From Chelativorans salis (GTDB taxonomy: Bacteria; Pseudomonadota; Alphaproteobacteria; Rhizobiales; Rhizobiaceae), in the NCBI RefSeq assembly GCF_025336525.1, contig NZ_JAOCZP010000008.1, positions 162,325 to 226,324 of the forward strand: a stretch of DNA of 64,000 bases, in the 5' to 3' direction. Below, piece after piece: positions 9,833-18,564 of the stretch (the first letter of the stretch is position 1; each line of letters begins with the position of its first letter). Both the position numbers and the translations under genes were made by a program. The notes below the pieces were generated by a model, which made no database searches, was not told the DNA's origin, and worked only from the letters and a program-made list of their open reading frames with translations.

Positions 9833-10857
9833 CGCTGCTCCTTCCGCTCTCGCCAGGCCGAGGCGAGAAGCTGAACGAGTGTCAGCACGATCAGCACGGC
9901 GGCCATGAGGATGGAGGCGGCGGAGGCCAGCCCCAGATTGCGCACCTGCTGGGCAAGGCCCGTCTCGTAGATGTACTGCACCAGGAAGAGCGTCGCCGTG
10001 CCGGGGCCGCCGCCGGTAAGCACGAATACCTCGTCGAAGACCTGCACGGCGCGGATCAGCGCCAGGAGGATGACGACGACCAGATTGGGCCACAGAAGCG
10101 GCAGGGTGATGCGGGTAAGCACCCGCCAGCTCGGCGCTCCGTCCATCTCTGCGGCCTCGTAGAGTTCACGCGGGATGGCCTGCAGGCCGGCGAGCAGAAT
10201 GAGCGTGTAGAAGCCGAGATGGGCCCAGATGGAGAGAAATATCGCCCAGAACATCGCCCAGCCGCGGTTGACCAGCCACAGGGTGGGCTCGAAGCTCAAT
10301 TCCACGAGCACCGCATTCAAGAGACCGTTCCTCTGCAGGATCCATTTCCATATCAGCGCCACAACCACCGGCGACAGGAGCACGGGAAAGAAGAAGACAG
10401 CACGCCAGAAGCCGCGTGCCCGCATTTCGCGGTTGAGCACCAGTGCCGTGGCAAGCGAGATCAGCACCAGCGCCGCAACCTGCACGATGACGAAGAAGCC
10501 GGTGTTGCCGACGGCGCGCCAGAACCGGTCCTCGCGGCAGGAGGAGGCATCGAGAAAGTCGCGGCAGGAAAGCAGGGTCTCGTATTGCAGCGTGCCGACG
10601 AAGACGCGGTTGTTAAGGAACAGCGCCCCGCCGCCGGTGAACGAGTAGGCGACGTTCAGCATCATCGGGAACAGCACGAAGATGCCGAAGACGAGCAGGT
10701 TCGGCGCCAGGAATGCGGCGGCCACACCGCCGAGACCTAGCCGCCGCTGCAGCCATGTCATCGGGCGGTCGATGAGGTTCATCCCCCAGCGGACGGGGGC
10801 CAGGAGAAGGCCGGCGAGACGCTCGCCGGCGGTTTCATGTCTAGCCTCGGCCGTCAT
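9829..10857 (-). CDS. Carbohydrate ABC transporter permease (MalF/UgpA-type)
   Basis: This polytopic membrane protein of about 342 residues has a long hydrophilic N-terminus, TM1 near AAAFLAPNLLVFGIFVLFPM, a periplasmic loop with two Cys residues (LLSCRDFLDASSC), and the EAA loop (EAAEMDGAPSWRVLTRITLPLLWP). ATG 10857 is the first ATG; an in-frame TTG at 10902 has GGAG 8 nt upstream and is a possible alternative, so the start is uncertain by 15 residues. It lies between the binding-protein gene (62 nt upstream of this start) and the MalG-type gene with which it overlaps by 4 nt. Confidence 0.88.
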   Translation of the reverse strand: MTAEARHETAGERLAGLLLAPVRWGMNLIDRPMTWLQRRLGLGGVAAAFLAPNLLVFGIFVLFPMMLNVAYSFTGGGALFLNNRVFVGTLQYETLLSCRDFLDASSCREDRFWRAVGNTGFFVIVQVAALVLISLATALVLNREMRARGFWRAVFFFPVLLSPVVVALIWKWILQRNGLLNAVLVELSFEPTLWLVNRGWAMFWAIFLSIWAHLGFYTLILLAGLQAIPRELYEAAEMDGAPSWRVLTRITLPLLWPNLVVVILLALIRAVQVFDEVFVLTGGGPGTATLFLVQYIYETGLAQQVRNLGLASAASILMAAVLIVLTLVQLLASAWRERKEQR

Positions 10858-10919
10858 GGCTTCGAGTGGGCTGTCGCTGACGGGCCCCCTCCTGGATCCC
10901 AACGCACTCCACCAGCCGC

Positions 10920-12197
10920 CTACCGCTGCGCCTCCTCGACCTGCTGCGCAATGTCATCCTCAATGCGGCTATAGGCCTCCTCCAGCGAAAGCTCGCCCGC
11001 TACCACCTGGCCGAGGCGGCCGATGATGGCGAAGTAGACGACGTTCGCCCACTCCCAGGACGGCATGCGGTTGGCGAGGGGGGCGAGATTGCCGACGGCG
11101 CCAACGAAGGTGTCGAGCGACTCCTTCACATTTGGATTGTCCGACTGGTAGTCGAGGCCGGCTTCGGTGAGCCCCTTGTGCCCAGGCAGGAACAGCGTGC
11201 GCTCGTAAAACTCCTTCAGAACCGGCTCGCTTGCCAGCCAGTCGATAAGGCGGGCGACCTCTTCGGGATGCTCCGTGTACTTGATGCCGACCACGCCGGC
11301 GCCACCGGGAAGGCCGGTGCAGGCCGCCGGGCCGCAGGGGTTGGGAACGGCCGCCCAGTCGAAGGCGTCGCCGATGGTCTCTTCGAACTGCGCGATCTGC
11401 CAGGAGCCGGAGTAGTACATGACGACTTCGGCGTTGGCGAACTCCTCGTTGGCGCCGCGATAGGTGGTGCCTGACACGCTACCCCAGATCTCCGGCGACA
11501 TCGTGCCGTCCTCGTGCCACCGGGCGATCCGCTCCGCCATGGCCTTGAAACCGTCGTCGATGACGGCAGGCATGCCGTCCTCGCCGATGAAGCCGGCCCC
11601 CATGGAGATGGCGGGGCCGGTGAAGCGGTGGCCGGAGCGGTCCATGGCGAGCGGGATCGGAATCTGCTGGTCCTCGGCCACTTGCTTGACTGCTTCGGCC
11701 CATTCGTCCCAGGTGGCGTCCTCGCCTGGAAGCTCCACGCCCGCCTGCTCGAACAGCGTTCGGTTGACGAAGGGCCCGGTGACGGTGAGCTGGGTCATGT
11801 AGCCGGGGATGATGTCGCTGCCTTCCGGCCGCATCCAGTCGAGATAGTTGCCGAAATTCTCCTCCCAATAGGACGCGTCCTCGACGAGGTCGCGCAGGTC
11901 GAGCCAATGGGGGGCGAGGTCCTTCAACGTGGTAACGCGGGCGAGATCCGGCCCCTGGCCGGCCTCAAGCTGCACGGGAAGCTGATCGCGGATGACGGTG
12001 TAGGCGACGTTGTCGAGCACCACCTTGATGTCCGGGTTCTCCTCCTCGAAGCGGGACAGAAGATCGGCCATGACATCGCCTTCGTTGCCGTCGGAATACC
12101 ACATGAAGCGAAGTTCTACGGGTTCCTGGGCGTAGGCCGCAGCACCGAACGATGCCGTCGCGGCGAGCGCGGCCACGAGTGTCGTCTTCCTCAACAT
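10920..12197 (-). CDS. Sugar ABC transporter substrate-binding protein
   Basis: This 425-residue exported protein has a signal peptide of about 23 residues (ending AAAYAQEP) and a solute-binding-protein fold typical of family 1 (ELRFMWYSDGNEGDVMADLLSRFEEENPDIKV at the N-terminus, and a late GTTYRGANEEFANAEVVMYYSGSW segment). GGAGGACATCTCG precedes ATG 12197. It heads the operon binding protein - two permeases - ATPase - anmK. The ligand is not recognisable from sequence; the anmK link suggests an amino-sugar derivative such as anhydro-MurNAc. Confidence 0.9.
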   Translation of the reverse strand: MLRKTTLVAALAATASFGAAAYAQEPVELRFMWYSDGNEGDVMADLLSRFEEENPDIKVVLDNVAYTVIRDQLPVQLEAGQGPDLARVTTLKDLAPHWLDLRDLVEDASYWEENFGNYLDWMRPEGSDIIPGYMTQLTVTGPFVNRTLFEQAGVELPGEDATWDEWAEAVKQVAEDQQIPIPLAMDRSGHRFTGPAISMGAGFIGEDGMPAVIDDGFKAMAERIARWHEDGTMSPEIWGSVSGTTYRGANEEFANAEVVMYYSGSWQIAQFEETIGDAFDWAAVPNPCGPAACTGLPGGAGVVGIKYTEHPEEVARLIDWLASEPVLKEFYERTLFLPGHKGLTEAGLDYQSDNPNVKESLDTFVGAVGNLAPLANRMPSWEWANVVYFAIIGRLGQVVAGELSLEEAYSRIEDDIAQQVEEAQR

Positions 12198-12388
12198 CGA
12201 GATGTCCTCCCTACCGGTCTATCTTTTTTCACTTCCGATTTCCAATGCCGGACCCCGCGCGTGTGTCCGCCGCATGTTGCCCTCTTCGCGCTCTGTCGTC
12301 CACCTGCTCGAAGTGGGAAAGGGGTCCCGAAAAGGGGCAAACGCCCTCGAATGGGTGTGGAAGGGCACCGGTTTTCGGCGGCAGCCGC

Positions 12389-12970
12389 CTACCGTCCGCA
12401 GCGCTGCATCTGGTAGGCGTAGTCGTTCGCCATCGCTGCCGCCCTGCCGGCGGCCTTCTTCATGTGCGCGTTGTTTTGCCAGGTGCCGCGCGAATAGCCG
12501 GCGTGGCCGGCATAGTAAGCCAGGTAGAGATTGTAGGTGTCGTCGAGCGCGATGCCGTTTTTGTGGTGGCTCTGGCGGTGATACCACCCGACGAAGTCCA
12601 CCGCGTCGGCGAAATCGCCACGGCGGGCGCCTCGTCTGCCGGTTTCGCGCCGATAGCGATCCCATGTGCCGTCGAGGGCCTGGGAGTAGCCATAGGCGCT
12701 GGAAGGACGCTTCCAGGGAATGAAACCGAGCAGCTTTTTGCGTGGAGGTCTGGCATTGGCCTTGAAGCCGGATTCGGTGCGGATGGTTGCCATCAGCACG
12801 GGAACCGGCACGCCGTACTGACGCTCGGCGCGTTTGGCATCGCTATACCAGCCGCCGAACCAGCCGTCCTTCTGGTCGAACACGGAACAGAGATTGTTGA
12901 TGTTTCCTGGCGTGGAGGCACAGCCGCCAAGCGCCAGAAGCACAACGGCGATCATTATGGCGCGCATCAT
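12389..12970 (-). CDS. Lytic transglycosylase (SLT-domain) lipoprotein
   Basis: The 193-residue protein has a short lipoprotein signal (MMRAIMIAVVLLALGGCAS, lipobox LGGC) and a soluble-lytic-transglycosylase-like domain with the catalytic Glu in TIRTESGF and a YGYSQAL segment in place of the usual GLMQ. Such enzymes cut peptidoglycan to 1,6-anhydroMurNAc products, the substrate class of AnmK encoded 5 kb away on the same strand. The start could also be ATG 12988, six codons upstream; 12970 gives the more typical lipoprotein leader. It is 191 bp upstream of the second sugar-binding-protein gene and probably separately transcribed. Confidence 0.82.
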   Translation of the reverse strand: MMRAIMIAVVLLALGGCASTPGNINNLCSVFDQKDGWFGGWYSDAKRAERQYGVPVPVLMATIRTESGFKANARPPRKKLLGFIPWKRPSSAYGYSQALDGTWDRYRRETGRRGARRGDFADAVDFVGWYHRQSHHKNGIALDDTYNLYLAYYAGHAGYSRGTWQNNAHMKKAAGRAAAMANDYAYQMQRCGR

Positions 12971-13125
12971 ACGCCGACCATAACCCATAAAATTCTAACA
13001 ATTCCTAACCGCGGCGGGGGGGAATCAGCTCGAAAGGGCCGGAAACAGGGCGGCAGATAGGCTTCCCGGGAGGCGAAAGTATTCCGTCCACCCGGCTTCA
13101 CCAAGCAGCTGGCGCTTGCATAGGG

Positions 13126-13890
13126 ATGGCAAAAATGACATCCATTCGTGCGGGGACTGCGCATTGTACCAGATGCAATGCGGTTGGGGGTGAGAGGACG
13201 TTGAAAACGCCACAGAAGCGATCAAGTCGCCCTCGTGCGCCTGTTCGCAAGGCAGCGCAGCTTGAGGCCAAGCTGCAACCGTCGCAGAAGCGCGCGAAAA
13301 GCACGTTCGAGACCATTCTCGACGTGACGGGCCGTCTGCTGGGCGAGGTTGGGGTCGAGCGGCTTTCGACCAACATGATCTGCGAACGGGCGGGGATGAC
13401 GCCACCTGCTCTCTACCGCTGGTTTCCTAACAAGTACGCGATCCTTGCCGAACTCGCCCGCCGGCTGTCCACGGCGCAGTTGGAGGCAGTGGGAGGATTA
13501 TGGCAGGAGCGGGTGGAACCCGCTGAGACTTTCCCCGAGGCGGCGAACGAGATTGCCGAGGTCCTGAAGCAGCTGAACAAGATCACGCAGAGCAGGCCCG
13601 GCGGGATCTGGATCATGCGGGCCATGCGCGCCGTGCCGATGCTGCGCGACATCCGTATGGCATTCCGGACGCAGCTCGCCGCCATCATCCGCGACGGCCT
13701 GCGCGCACGAGGGGTGCGGATGGCGTCGGAGGAGGATCTCGATATTGCCGCTCATCTGATCGCGGAAACCATTTTGGCCGCCGACGAGATGGCGACGGAA
13801 GGCCCCGCCTCCGATGTCGACGCCATCGCGCGGGAGATCGGCTGGATGATAGAGCTTTACGCCCGCGAGCGCTGGGGGTCGCCGCAGTAG
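13126..13890 (+). CDS. TetR-family transcriptional regulator
   Basis: The protein has a TetR DNA-binding domain with the signature TFETILDVTGRLLGEVGVERLSTNMICERAGMTPPALYRWFPNKYAILAELARR and a C-terminal ligand domain of about 130 residues. The N-terminus is uncertain: besides ATG 13126, ATG 13135 and TTG 13201 (with GAGAGG just before it) are possible, and the segment before the HTH is basic and poorly conserved. It is divergent from the lytic transglycosylase gene and stands alone, so its target is not indicated. Confidence 0.85.
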   Translation: MAKMTSIRAGTAHCTRCNAVGGERTLKTPQKRSSRPRAPVRKAAQLEAKLQPSQKRAKSTFETILDVTGRLLGEVGVERLSTNMICERAGMTPPALYRWFPNKYAILAELARRLSTAQLEAVGGLWQERVEPAETFPEAANEIAEVLKQLNKITQSRPGGIWIMRAMRAVPMLRDIRMAFRTQLAAIIRDGLRARGVRMASEEDLDIAAHLIAETILAADEMATEGPASDVDAIAREIGWMIELYARERWGSPQ

Positions 13891-14067
13891 GTCTCCCTCA
13901 GATCTTGGTCTCGGCGGGCGCCGGAGTCGCTCCAACCTCCGACGGTGCTCGACCAGCAGCCTTGAAAGGTGGCGGCCAAGGGCTTGATAACGCTGGTCGC
14001 CTTGGCGTTGCAGGGGCTCCGAGCGCTCGACGCAGCCGGTAGATAGGTCGGAGCGCCTTGACCTCCA

Positions 14068-14574
14068 TCAACGGATATCCAGGTCAAAAGGCGTTCCTTC
14101 GTATGCTTCCGCGCCCCGGCCGATGGCGCGGATCGCCGCGACCATGCGGCCGCGCCGACCGAGGATTTGGTCGGCGAAAGAGACGATGCGGATGTTGGGC
14201 GTGGCGGACGGTGCGCGGCTGCGGAGCTCCTGCGAAAGCGCCATCTCGTCGCGGTCGGGCTGGAGCGCTGCGGCGATGGCGTAGGCGGCGGCTGTCGAGC
14301 GGCTGATGCCGGCATAGCAATGCACCACCATCGGAGCCGTGCGATTCCAGGAGTGGGCGAAATCAAGAAGCGTTTCGACGTGCGCCCGCGACGGCGCGAC
14401 CAGTCCCGGCATCTCCTCGACAATATCATGCATGGCCATATGCAGGCAGCAGGACGGATCGAGATGAGCTGGCCGCGGAGGCACTGCATCAACGGAAAGG
14501 AGCGAGATCAGGTGGCCTGCGCTGCTCGCTTCCAGTGTTGCGGCAAGCTGGGAAAGGGGGGTGACGTGGATCAT
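14068..14574 (-). CDS. Tyrosine-phosphatase-like protein coupled to cobC
   Basis: The 168-residue protein contains a Cys-x5-Arg phosphatase loop (HCYAGISRSTAAAY, about residues 87-100) and resembles the dual-specificity/tyrosine phosphatase superfamily found in Rhizobiales genomes. Its ATG overlaps the cobC stop codon by 4 nt (ATGA), so it is translated with cobC. No alpha-ribazole-phosphate phosphatase of the classical histidine-phosphatase type is present in the window, so a role in dephosphorylating a cobalamin-pathway intermediate is a testable inference; a general phosphatase role is equally possible. Confidence 0.8.
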   Translation of the reverse strand: MIHVTPLSQLAATLEASSAGHLISLLSVDAVPPRPAHLDPSCCLHMAMHDIVEEMPGLVAPSRAHVETLLDFAHSWNRTAPMVVHCYAGISRSTAAAYAIAAALQPDRDEMALSQELRSRAPSATPNIRIVSFADQILGRRGRMVAAIRAIGRGAEAYEGTPFDLDIR

Positions 14575-15617
14575 CCCGATTGCCCCTGTGCCTTCCGCCA
14601 GCGGCCGAGCGATCGCGCCAGCCGGCGGAATTCTTCGTCTGCTCCGGGCAATCCTATGCGCAGTGTCTGTGGGTAGGCACGGAAATTGCGCACCAGGATC
14701 CCATCCTCGCCGAATGACCGGAAGAGGGTTGCTGCGTGAACCGTTTGCAGGAAACGGAAGAGCGGCGTGCCGCCGGCTACGGTGAGGCCGTTTTCAGCCA
14801 GCAATGTATCGAGTTCCAGTGCTTGCCGGATAAGGCGCTCGCGCATTTCCGCCTGCCATGGAAGATTGGCGAGGGCGCGCCGGCCGATTTCAAGCGCCGG
14901 GCCGCTGATCGCCCAAGGGCCAAGGCGGGCTCGCAATGCTTCCGCAACCGGGTGCGCGGCAAGGGCAAAGCCGAGCCTGATGCCCGCGAGCCCGAAGAAC
15001 TTGCCGAAGGAGCGCAGGACGACGATGCCGCCGGCTTCAACATCCCCGTCCAGCGCCTCCGCGCGCGCTCCGACGTCCATAAAGGCTTCATCGATCACGA
15101 GAAGACCGTCTTTCGCCCGCATGTGCTCGGCCAGATGCAGGAGATCGGCACGAGCGGTGATCCGGCCGTCGGGATTGTTCGGATTGACGACGACGGCAAG
15201 GTCGGCGTCGTAAAGTGCGCTGAAGTCGGAGACTTCGCTCACGTCATGCCCGGCAATGGCGGCCGCGCGCCTGTGCTCTGCATAGGTGGGCGACAGAATG
15301 GCCGCCTTGCCCCCGGCGACGAGGCCTGCCACCAGCGGGAGCAGGATTTGGGTGCCCGGCGCGGCCGCGATGTTCATGGCGCCCGGCGCGCCATAGGCCT
15401 GTGCTGCAGCATCCATGAGCGCTTCAAGCTGTGCTGGCTCCGGCAGGCGCTGGAAGGTACTGGCAGATAGATCGGAAAGCGGATAGGGATGCGGGCTAAT
15501 GCCCGTGGAAAGATCGAGCCAGGGCTTCGGTGCACCGGGGAAAAGCGCCTCGGCGCGCGAAAGACTGCCGCCGTGATCGGTCACCTCCCTTGCCGGATTG
15601 TCCCTCAGCAACGCCAT
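14571..15617 (-). CDS. cobC: Threonine-phosphate decarboxylase / CobC (PLP aminotransferase fold)
   Basis: CobC (CobD in Salmonella naming) makes (R)-1-amino-2-propanol phosphate, the linker of the nucleotide loop, from L-threonine phosphate. The 348-residue protein shows the N-terminal HGG and LDLSTGISPHPYP segments, the VVVNPNNPDGR motif, and the PLP lysine in SFGKFFGLAG. ATG 15617 has AAGGA at a good distance. This start codon shares the palindrome CATG with the start of the divergent cobD gene, so no intergenic space exists between them. A tyrosine-phosphatase-like gene overlaps its 3' end. Confidence 0.92.
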   Translation of the reverse strand: MALLRDNPAREVTDHGGSLSRAEALFPGAPKPWLDLSTGISPHPYPLSDLSASTFQRLPEPAQLEALMDAAAQAYGAPGAMNIAAAPGTQILLPLVAGLVAGGKAAILSPTYAEHRRAAAIAGHDVSEVSDFSALYDADLAVVVNPNNPDGRITARADLLHLAEHMRAKDGLLVIDEAFMDVGARAEALDGDVEAGGIVVLRSFGKFFGLAGIRLGFALAAHPVAEALRARLGPWAISGPALEIGRRALANLPWQAEMRERLIRQALELDTLLAENGLTVAGGTPLFRFLQTVHAATLFRSFGEDGILVRNFRAYPQTLRIGLPGADEEFRRLARSLGRWRKAQGQSG

Positions 15618-16584
15618 GTTCGTCCTTCTAGCCTTCCTGTCGCTCGTGTTGGAACTGGCGCTCGGCTATCCGGATCGCCTGTTTCGCGCGATCGGCCATC
15701 CCGTCACGTGGATCGGGCGACTGATCGGTTTCCTCGACCGGATGCTGAACCGGCAGGGCTGGACCCTGCAGAGCCGGCGCGCCGGCGGGGTTGCAGCTCT
15801 GTGTATTCTGTTGGCGGTCGCGGGCGGGGCCGGTTGGGGGCTTCAGTTGCTGCTGGGCGCTGGCGCCGGGCTCCTCTTTACTGCGCTTCTGGCCAGTTCG
15901 CTCATTGCCCAGCGCAGCCTTGCTTCCCACGTCGAGGCTGTTGCGTCCGCGCTTGAGACCGAGGGGCTGGAAGCCGGGCGTCGGGCCGTCTCGATGATCG
16001 TCGGCCGTGATACTGCAGTGCTTGACGAGGCGGGGGTTTCCCGCGCGGCCATCGAGAGCCTTGCGGAGAATTTTTCGGACGGCGTGGTGGCGCCGGCGTT
16101 TTGGCTGGCGGTTCTGGGGTTGCCGGGCGCGCTCGTCTACAAGGCCGTCAACACCGCCGACAGCATGGTGGGCCATCGCACGCCGCGGCACCAGGCGTTC
16201 GGCTGGGCGGCGGCGCGCTTCGACGATCTCATAAACCTGCCCGCCTCGCGTCTGACGGCGCTGCTGATCGTGGCTGCGGCCTGGTTTGCAGGCACAGGCT
16301 CGCCGGTGAAAACCTGGAGCACCGTAAGGCGCGATGCGTGGCGGCACCGTTCGCCCAACGCTGGATGGCCGGAGGCTGCGATGGCCGGTGCGCTCGGGCT
16401 GGCGCTTGCGGGGCCGCGCAACTATGGCGGTGTGCTGGTCGACGACGCGCTGATGGGCGAGGGCGGTCGGCGCCAAGCTGTGGCGGCTGATATCCGCCGC
16501 GCTCTGCGCCTCTACAGGGCTGCCGACGCGATCCTGATTGTGCTCATGGGCGTTCTGGCGGGTCTTCTCTTCCTGCATGGCTGA
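15616..16584 (+). CDS. cobD: Adenosylcobinamide-phosphate synthase CobD/CbiB
   Basis: This 322-residue inner-membrane protein attaches aminopropanol phosphate to adenosylcobyric acid. It shows the family features: an N-terminal hydrophobic helix, HPVTWIGRLIGFLD, the central ESLAENFSDGVVAPAFW and YKAVNTADSMVGHRTPRHQAFGWAAARFDDLINLPASR segments, and GGVLVDDALMGEGG near the C-terminus. ATG 15616 is chosen; an in-frame TTG at 15598 also exists, but neither has a clear ribosome site. It is the only plus-strand gene among minus-strand cob genes here, divergent from cobC with overlapping start codons. Confidence 0.92.
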   Translation: MFVLLAFLSLVLELALGYPDRLFRAIGHPVTWIGRLIGFLDRMLNRQGWTLQSRRAGGVAALCILLAVAGGAGWGLQLLLGAGAGLLFTALLASSLIAQRSLASHVEAVASALETEGLEAGRRAVSMIVGRDTAVLDEAGVSRAAIESLAENFSDGVVAPAFWLAVLGLPGALVYKAVNTADSMVGHRTPRHQAFGWAAARFDDLINLPASRLTALLIVAAAWFAGTGSPVKTWSTVRRDAWRHRSPNAGWPEAAMAGALGLALAGPRNYGGVLVDDALMGEGGRRQAVAADIRRALRLYRAADAILIVLMGVLAGLLFLHG

Positions 16585-16601
16585 TGAGCCTGTCGGGCCA
16601 A

Positions 16602-17216
16602 CTAGAACTCGACACCCTTCTGCGCCTTCACGCCGGCGGAGAAGTGATGCTTCACCTGCCCCATCTCTGTCACGAGATCGGCAGCCTCAACGAGCTGGGG
16701 CTTGGCGTTCCGACCAGTCACCACCACGTGGAGATCGGCTCTTCGTGCCTGGAGTGCCGTCACTACGGTGTGCAGATCGAGATAGTCGTAGCGCAGCGCG
16801 ATGTTGAGCTCGTCGAGGATGACGAGCCCGAAAGAGGGATCCGCCATAAGGTCCAGCGCCTTCTGCCACGCCCGCTCCGCGGCCGCGATATCGCGCTTGA
16901 GATCCTGCGTTTCCCAGGTGAATCCTTCGCCCATCGAGTGCCATTCCACCTGATCGCCGAAGCGCGCCAGCGCATCCTTCTCGCCGGTATGCCAGGCGCC
17001 TTTGATGAACTGCACGATGCCGACGCGCCGGCCGTGACCGAGCATCCTGAGCGCCAGGCCGAAGGCGGCGGTGGACTTGCCTTTGCCGGGACCCGTGTTG
17101 ACGATCAGGAGACCCTTTTCGACGTGCTTGTCGGCCACCTCGGCATCCTGCACCGTTTTGCGTTTGGCCATCTTGGCCTTGTGACGCTCGGCTTCCCGGT
17201 CTTCTATCTCGCGCAT
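16602..17216 (-). CDS. cobO: Cob(I)yrinic acid a,c-diamide adenosyltransferase CobO
   Basis: CobO transfers the adenosyl group of ATP to the Co(I) corrinoid. The 204-residue protein has an N-terminal charged helix, the ATP loop NTGPGKGKSTAAFG (about residues 40-53), the QFIKGAW and GEGFTWETQD motifs, and the Walker-B-like LVILDELNIAL. It is separated from cobP by a single base after the cobP start-to-stop unit, so cbtB-cbtA-cobP-cobO form one riboswitch-controlled operon. It is convergent with cobD. Confidence 0.95.
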   Translation of the reverse strand: MREIEDREAERHKAKMAKRKTVQDAEVADKHVEKGLLIVNTGPGKGKSTAAFGLALRMLGHGRRVGIVQFIKGAWHTGEKDALARFGDQVEWHSMGEGFTWETQDLKRDIAAAERAWQKALDLMADPSFGLVILDELNIALRYDYLDLHTVVTALQARRADLHVVVTGRNAKPQLVEAADLVTEMGQVKHHFSAGVKAQKGVEF

Positions 17217-17217
17217 A

Positions 17218-17733
17218 TCACTTCACCTTCATCGGCAGGCCGGCGACCATGAAGACGACGCTGTCGGCTTCCGCCGCGACCATCTGGTTGAGTTTGCCCG
17301 CTGCATCCCGGAATTGCCTGGCCATCGTGTTGTCCGGCACGATGCCAAAACCGACCTCGTTGGACACGAGGACCCAGGGCCCGCGGGGGCGCTTGAGAAC
17401 CTCGGCCAGCTGCTGGCATTTCGCCTCCACGTCATGTCCCGCAAGCATCACATTGGTCAGCCACAGTGTCAGGCAATCCACCAGGACGGGCCTTCCCTCG
17501 TCGATCGCGGAAAGGGCCTCTCCGAGTTCCAGCGGTGCCTCAAGCACCGTCCAGCGTTCGTCGCGCCGGGCGCGATGCTCAGTGATCCGCGCCCGCATTT
17601 CCTCGTCGAAGGCCTGGGCCGTGGCTATGTAGCTCCACGGCGCCGGATGGGCTTCGATCAATGCCTCGCCGTGGCGGCTCTTGCCGGAGCGCGCCCCGCC
17701 GAGGACGAAGGTCAATTGGCGGCCGTCAGGCAA
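17218..17733 (-). CDS. cobP: Adenosylcobinamide kinase / guanylyltransferase CobP
   Basis: CobP (CobU in Salmonella) phosphorylates adenosylcobinamide and adds GMP. With the TTG start at 17733 the protein is 171 residues and begins MPDGRQLTFVLGGARSGKS, placing the P-loop close to the N-terminus as in the family. The conserved His region (TEHRARRDERW), LVDCLTLWLTN and VSNEVGFGIVPDN are all visible. This start overlaps the cbtA stop by 8 nt; a longer frame to 17799 would add 22 unconserved residues inside cbtA. It lies directly before cobO. Confidence 0.93.
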   Translation of the reverse strand: MPDGRQLTFVLGGARSGKSRHGEALIEAHPAPWSYIATAQAFDEEMRARITEHRARRDERWTVLEAPLELGEALSAIDEGRPVLVDCLTLWLTNVMLAGHDVEAKCQQLAEVLKRPRGPWVLVSNEVGFGIVPDNTMARQFRDAAGKLNQMVAAEADSVVFMVAGLPMKVK

Positions 17734-18445
17734 GGCTGTTCTGCGGTGTGCCGAGGGCTCCGGAGAAGCGTGTACGTATGAAGCCCGTGGCGGCACCAAG
17801 CACTGCCCAGAACAGGAGATTTGTGACCGTCACGGTCACCACAAAGCGCTGATGCAGGTCCGCCGGAACCGGCGTCTCATGGCTTACCGGCTGCGGTGCA
17901 CCGACGACGTGCGGCACCACGATAAGCGCCAAGCCCAGTGCCGCAAGGGGCAGCGAACGCCTAAAAGCGATCAGGGCAAGCCCTGCCGCCGTGGCGCCGA
18001 CCGTTGCGATCCACCATACCTGCCTCGCCAAAAGATTGGCCGCCGGCATGGCCGGAAGCTCCGGAGGCAGCCCCAGACCCGGCGCAAGCGTGAAGACGGC
18101 AAAGCCGGCAAAGCCCCAGACAAGTCCCTGCCTCCAGCCCGTGATGCCGCCGGCGATCTCGGAGACAGCGACGAGCAGCAGCCCGAAGCCAATGCCCGTC
18201 ACGATGTTGGCAAGTGCCGTGTAGAAGGTGCGTTCAGCACCGTCGGCGGGAGCCCAGGCCTCCTCGTCGTGATGGTGGTCGGCAGCTGCGCCTTCGCCGT
18301 GGTCATGGGCGGGCGCGGCGGCTTCATAGGTTTCGGCCTGAAGGATCAATGGTACGGTGAAGAAGCTTTGGAGCCCCGTCATGACGATGCCGGCGAAAAG
18401 CCCGGCGATGGCGGCAAGGAAAACCGCGTTTCTGAAAACGGACAT
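17726..18445 (-). CDS. cbtA: CbtA cobalt transporter subunit
   Basis: CbtA is a predicted membrane cobalt-uptake protein found with CbtB under cobalamin riboswitch control. The 239-residue sequence has about five TM segments and a His/Asp/Glu-rich loop after TM1 (HDHGEGAAADHHHDEEAW), plausibly metal binding. AGAGGTCGAATCC precedes ATG 18445. It lies between cbtB and cobP in the minus-strand riboswitch operon, consistent with supplying cobalt to the CobN chelatase encoded on the other side. Confidence 0.93.
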   Translation of the reverse strand: MSVFRNAVFLAAIAGLFAGIVMTGLQSFFTVPLILQAETYEAAAPAHDHGEGAAADHHHDEEAWAPADGAERTFYTALANIVTGIGFGLLLVAVSEIAGGITGWRQGLVWGFAGFAVFTLAPGLGLPPELPAMPAANLLARQVWWIATVGATAAGLALIAFRRSLPLAALGLALIVVPHVVGAPQPVSHETPVPADLHQRFVVTVTVTNLLFWAVLGAATGFIRTRFSGALGTPQNSLA

Positions 18446-18564
18446 GGATTCGACCTCTGCTTTAAGTTTTTGTCCCGAAAGGCGGGCGCCTTGCGGTCAT
18501 TGATCACGGACGGCGTGACCACACGAATCGCGGTGGCGAATCAGCGGTCGACAGGACGTGCGAT

